Part shown: positions 5,290 to 6,276 of the stretch, piece after piece | Position numbering within the stretch: the first letter of the stretch is position 1 | How the letters are laid out: every line of letters starts with the position of its first letter | DNA from: Candidatus Roizmanbacteria bacterium | GTDB lineage: Bacteria > Patescibacteriota > Microgenomatia > UBA1406 > GWC2-37-13 | Length of the DNA stretch: 6,276 nucleotides | Direction: 5' to 3' | Assembly (NCBI GenBank): GCA_027002315.1 | Contig: JALWZV010000037.1 | Coordinates: forward strand, 1-6,276 | Made by a program: the position numbers and the translations under genes | The notes under the pieces: model-generated | Told to the model about the DNA's origin: nothing | Databases searched by the model: none | Seen by the model: only the letters and a program-made list of their open reading frames with translations

Positions 5290-6102
5290 ATGCGTGTACT
5301 TAAGACTGTAAAAAAGTCTATATTCAAGAAATTTCAGAGGATACCTACGAGGATAAGGTTTGCTATATCTACCTTAGCTTTAACCTTTGTGACAGGAGTT
5401 TCTACTTTATATTTTATGGAAGAGATGCCTATTTTTATTCCTTTGCTTATACTTTCAACCTACGTAATGACATATTTTGCTTTGTTAGAAGATATTGAAA
5501 AAGTAGAGTGGTTCTTCCTTTTTGTGATGCCGATAGCCTTTACGATCTTATCATATAGCTTTTATCTTTTATTTCCTGTTAGGTGGTTGACTAGAGCACC
5601 ATTCCTGATTTTTTATGCAGTCTCTATTTATGCTCTTCTGTTAAGCTCTAATATATTCAATGTTGGTGTTAAGAAAACTCTAAGATTATACAGAGCAGCT
5701 TTCTCTATTAACTTCTTATATCAAACAATTGTGCTTTTCTTTTTCTTTAACCTACTTTTTTCTTTAAGGTTGAGTTTTTTATATAATGCGGTGTTAACAT
5801 TTATAGCTGTGTATATATTGGCTATTCAGGTTTTATGGAGCGTAAATCCTAGCTTAGAGGTGGATGCAGAGGTTAGCCACATGTCTCTTTTAATCTCTGT
5901 TTTTTTAGCCGAAGCCGTGATTGTTTTATCTTTTATCAACATTAATGTTTCAATATTTGCCTTGTTTTTGGTCTCTTTTTACTATTTATTAACGGGTTTG
6001 AGCTATGCCTATCTCACCCAAATGTTTTTTAAAAAGAATATTCAGGGATATATTATATCCTTTGCCTTTGTGACAGTTATCACACTTATTAGTCTTTTAT
6101 GA
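5290..6102 (+). CDS. Polytopic membrane protein, unknown function
   Basis: A 270-residue protein with a basic amphipathic N-terminus (MRVLKTVKKSIFKKFQRIPT) and about nine hydrophobic spans, near 23-42, 47-65, 73-95, 102-122, 138-158, 164-184, 196-215, 218-238 and 251-269. Loops are very short. Notable conserved-looking polar stretches are LEDIEKVEW (66-74), PVRWLTRAP (96-104), NIFNVGVKKTLRLYRAA (121-137) and LWSVNP (182-187). I do not recognise a named transporter or enzyme motif. I recall similar uncharacterised proteins near yebC in Microgenomates genomes, but this is memory only. It starts three bases after the yebC stop without a Shine-Dalgarno, so it is probably co-transcribed and may rely on translational coupling. 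Its stop overlaps the start of a small ORF at 6099 as ATGA. Confidence 0.85.
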   Translation: MRVLKTVKKSIFKKFQRIPTRIRFAISTLALTFVTGVSTLYFMEEMPIFIPLLILSTYVMTYFALLEDIEKVEWFFLFVMPIAFTILSYSFYLLFPVRWLTRAPFLIFYAVSIYALLLSSNIFNVGVKKTLRLYRAAFSINFLYQTIVLFFFFNLLFSLRLSFLYNAVLTFIAVYILAIQVLWSVNPSLEVDAEVSHMSLLISVFLAEAVIVLSFININVSIFALFLVSFYYLLTGLSYAYLTQMFFKKNIQGYIISFAFVTVITLISLL

Positions 6103-6230
6103 GGTGTCTTATAAAAAAGGCATCTATTAGATATATAGATCTACGCCGGATTTTTAACAATTCCTTACTTAAATCCCCGACCGTAAGGTCGAGGGATGGA
6201 GTTATCCCTGTATCTTTTTTTGAGCTATAA
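6099..6230 (+). CDS. Possible 43-residue small ORF bridging two genes
   Basis: An ATG at 6099 overlaps the stop of the membrane-protein gene as ATGA, the same arrangement as at 2546-2549. The frame stays open to TAA at 6228-6230, one base before the next ATG at 6232. The product would be basic and without a membrane helix, with stretches such as LIKKASIRYIDLRRIFNN, SPTVRSRDG and VIPVSFFEL. Its exact fit in the gap favours a real, translationally coupled gene. Against this, the region is full of hairpins at 6102-6125, 6173-6197 and 6192-6209, which fit a non-coding role, and 43 codons can be open by chance. I recognise no family. Confidence 0.3.
   Translation: MRCLIKKASIRYIDLRRIFNNSLLKSPTVRSRDGVIPVSFFEL
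6102..6125. other. Hairpin at the membrane-protein gene stop
   Basis: AGGTGTCTT (6102-6110) and AAGGCATCT (6117-6125) form a continuous 9-bp RNA stem with two G-U pairs and a six-base A/T loop. No T-tract follows, so it does not look like an intrinsic terminator. It starts on the last base of the stop codon and could protect the 3' end of the mRNA or affect coupling to the next ORF. Confidence 0.4.
6173..6197. repeat. Bulged G+C-rich hairpin, possibly an IS200/IS605-type end remnant
   Basis: ATCCCCGACC (6173-6182) pairs with GGTCGAGGGAT (6187-6197) around a GTAA loop: ten base pairs with one unpaired A at 6192. A short stem with a single bulged base is what TnpA transposases of the IS200/IS605 and REP-associated groups recognise. 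No transposase gene and no second end are visible, so this is at most a remnant or a solo element. Confidence 0.4.
6192..6221 (+). terminator. Weak candidate intrinsic terminator
   Basis: AGGGAT (6192-6197) and ATCCCT (6204-6209) form a 6-bp stem with the loop GGAGTT, followed by GTATC and seven T at 6215-6221. The gap between stem and T-run is longer than usual. It would end transcription of the yebC/membrane-protein unit. The stem competes with the stronger hairpin at 6173-6197 because both use the bases 6192-6197. Confidence 0.3.
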
Positions 6231-6231
6231 T
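6226..6231 (+). promoter_or_regulatory. Perfect -10-like TATAAT before the last gene
   Basis: TATAAT sits immediately before the ATG at 6232 and includes the TAA stop of the small ORF. No good -35 is present near 6203. If it is a real -10, transcription would start after this ATG, near 6238, which conflicts with the start chosen for the last gene. It may be a chance match. Confidence 0.3.
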
Positions 6232-6276
6232 ATGAACAGTGATGAAATTTACCCAACTGTCACATTGTGTATATCA
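6232..6276 (+). CDS. 5' end of a gene, possibly a family 2 glycosyltransferase (runs off window end)
   Basis: Fifteen codons are visible from ATG 6232: MNSDEIYPTVTLCIS. A short polar start followed by P-x-V-[ST]-x-C-I-S/P resembles the first beta strand of GT-A family 2 glycosyltransferases (as in PxVSICIPxYN), enzymes that move sugars from nucleotide donors. The evidence is thin because the diagnostic residues lie beyond the window. A competing frame from ATG 6242 reads MKFTQLSHCVY and would better suit the TATAAT at 6226-6231. The gene begins one base after the small ORF stop, so it may be coupled to it. Confidence 0.35.
   Translation, partial: MNSDEIYPTVTLCIS

Noticed and set aside
5091..5327. 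Minus-strand ORF opposite the yebC 3' end
   Set aside because: It is antisense to well-supported coding sequence at the yebC/membrane-gene junction and has no recognisable features.

Overview
This AT-rich window (about one third G+C by eye) looks like a chromosomal piece of a Patescibacteria/CPR genome, most likely from the Microgenomates side. The clues are compact, often overlapping genes with weak or absent Shine-Dalgarno sequences, a tandem GTATTTA run, a cluster of CATTGCGA...GCAATC palindromic repeats, and several proteins of unknown function around a recognisable yebC. The lineage is inferred from gene style and memory; there is no rRNA or other marker here. Nothing suggests recoded TGA: TGA ends two genes in ATGA overlaps, and glycine uses GGN codons.

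Layout: (1) 1-309, minus strand: the 5' part of a ParB-type helix-turn-helix protein that lacks the usual ParB N-terminal domain; it runs off the window. (2) 310-824: a 500-base non-coding stretch between two divergent genes. It holds the heptamer run, two REP-like units in direct orientation, a 118-bp foldback element built from two inverted units, and a likely promoter. (3) 825-3686, plus strand: a tight unit of three genes, a KefB/KefC-type CPA2 antiporter with a TrkA-N/RCK domain, a membrane-anchored LytR/CpsA/Psr-like protein, and a small single-span membrane protein. (4) 3632-4480, minus strand: a TPR protein with a possible HIRAN-like domain and a very acidic tail. Its 3' end overlaps the small membrane gene tail to tail. 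(5) 4481-4569: a short divergent promoter region with a near-ideal sigma-70 promoter for the TPR gene and a -10 box for yebC inside the same 40 bases. (6) 4570-6102, plus strand: yebC and a polytopic membrane protein of unknown function. (7) 6099-6276: a possible 43-residue ORF, overlapping strong hairpins, a T-tract, and the first 15 codons of a gene that may be a family 2 glycosyltransferase.

Functional reading: the antiporter unit suggests monovalent-cation/pH homeostasis beside a cell-envelope protein. YebC is a widespread regulator/translation factor. No defence system, CRISPR array, prophage, tRNA or complete insertion sequence is visible. The most unusual parts are the repeat-packed divergent intergenic region, the truncated-architecture ParB-like protein, the TPR/HIRAN-like protein with its antisense-overlapped acidic tail, and the structured junction at 6099-6231.
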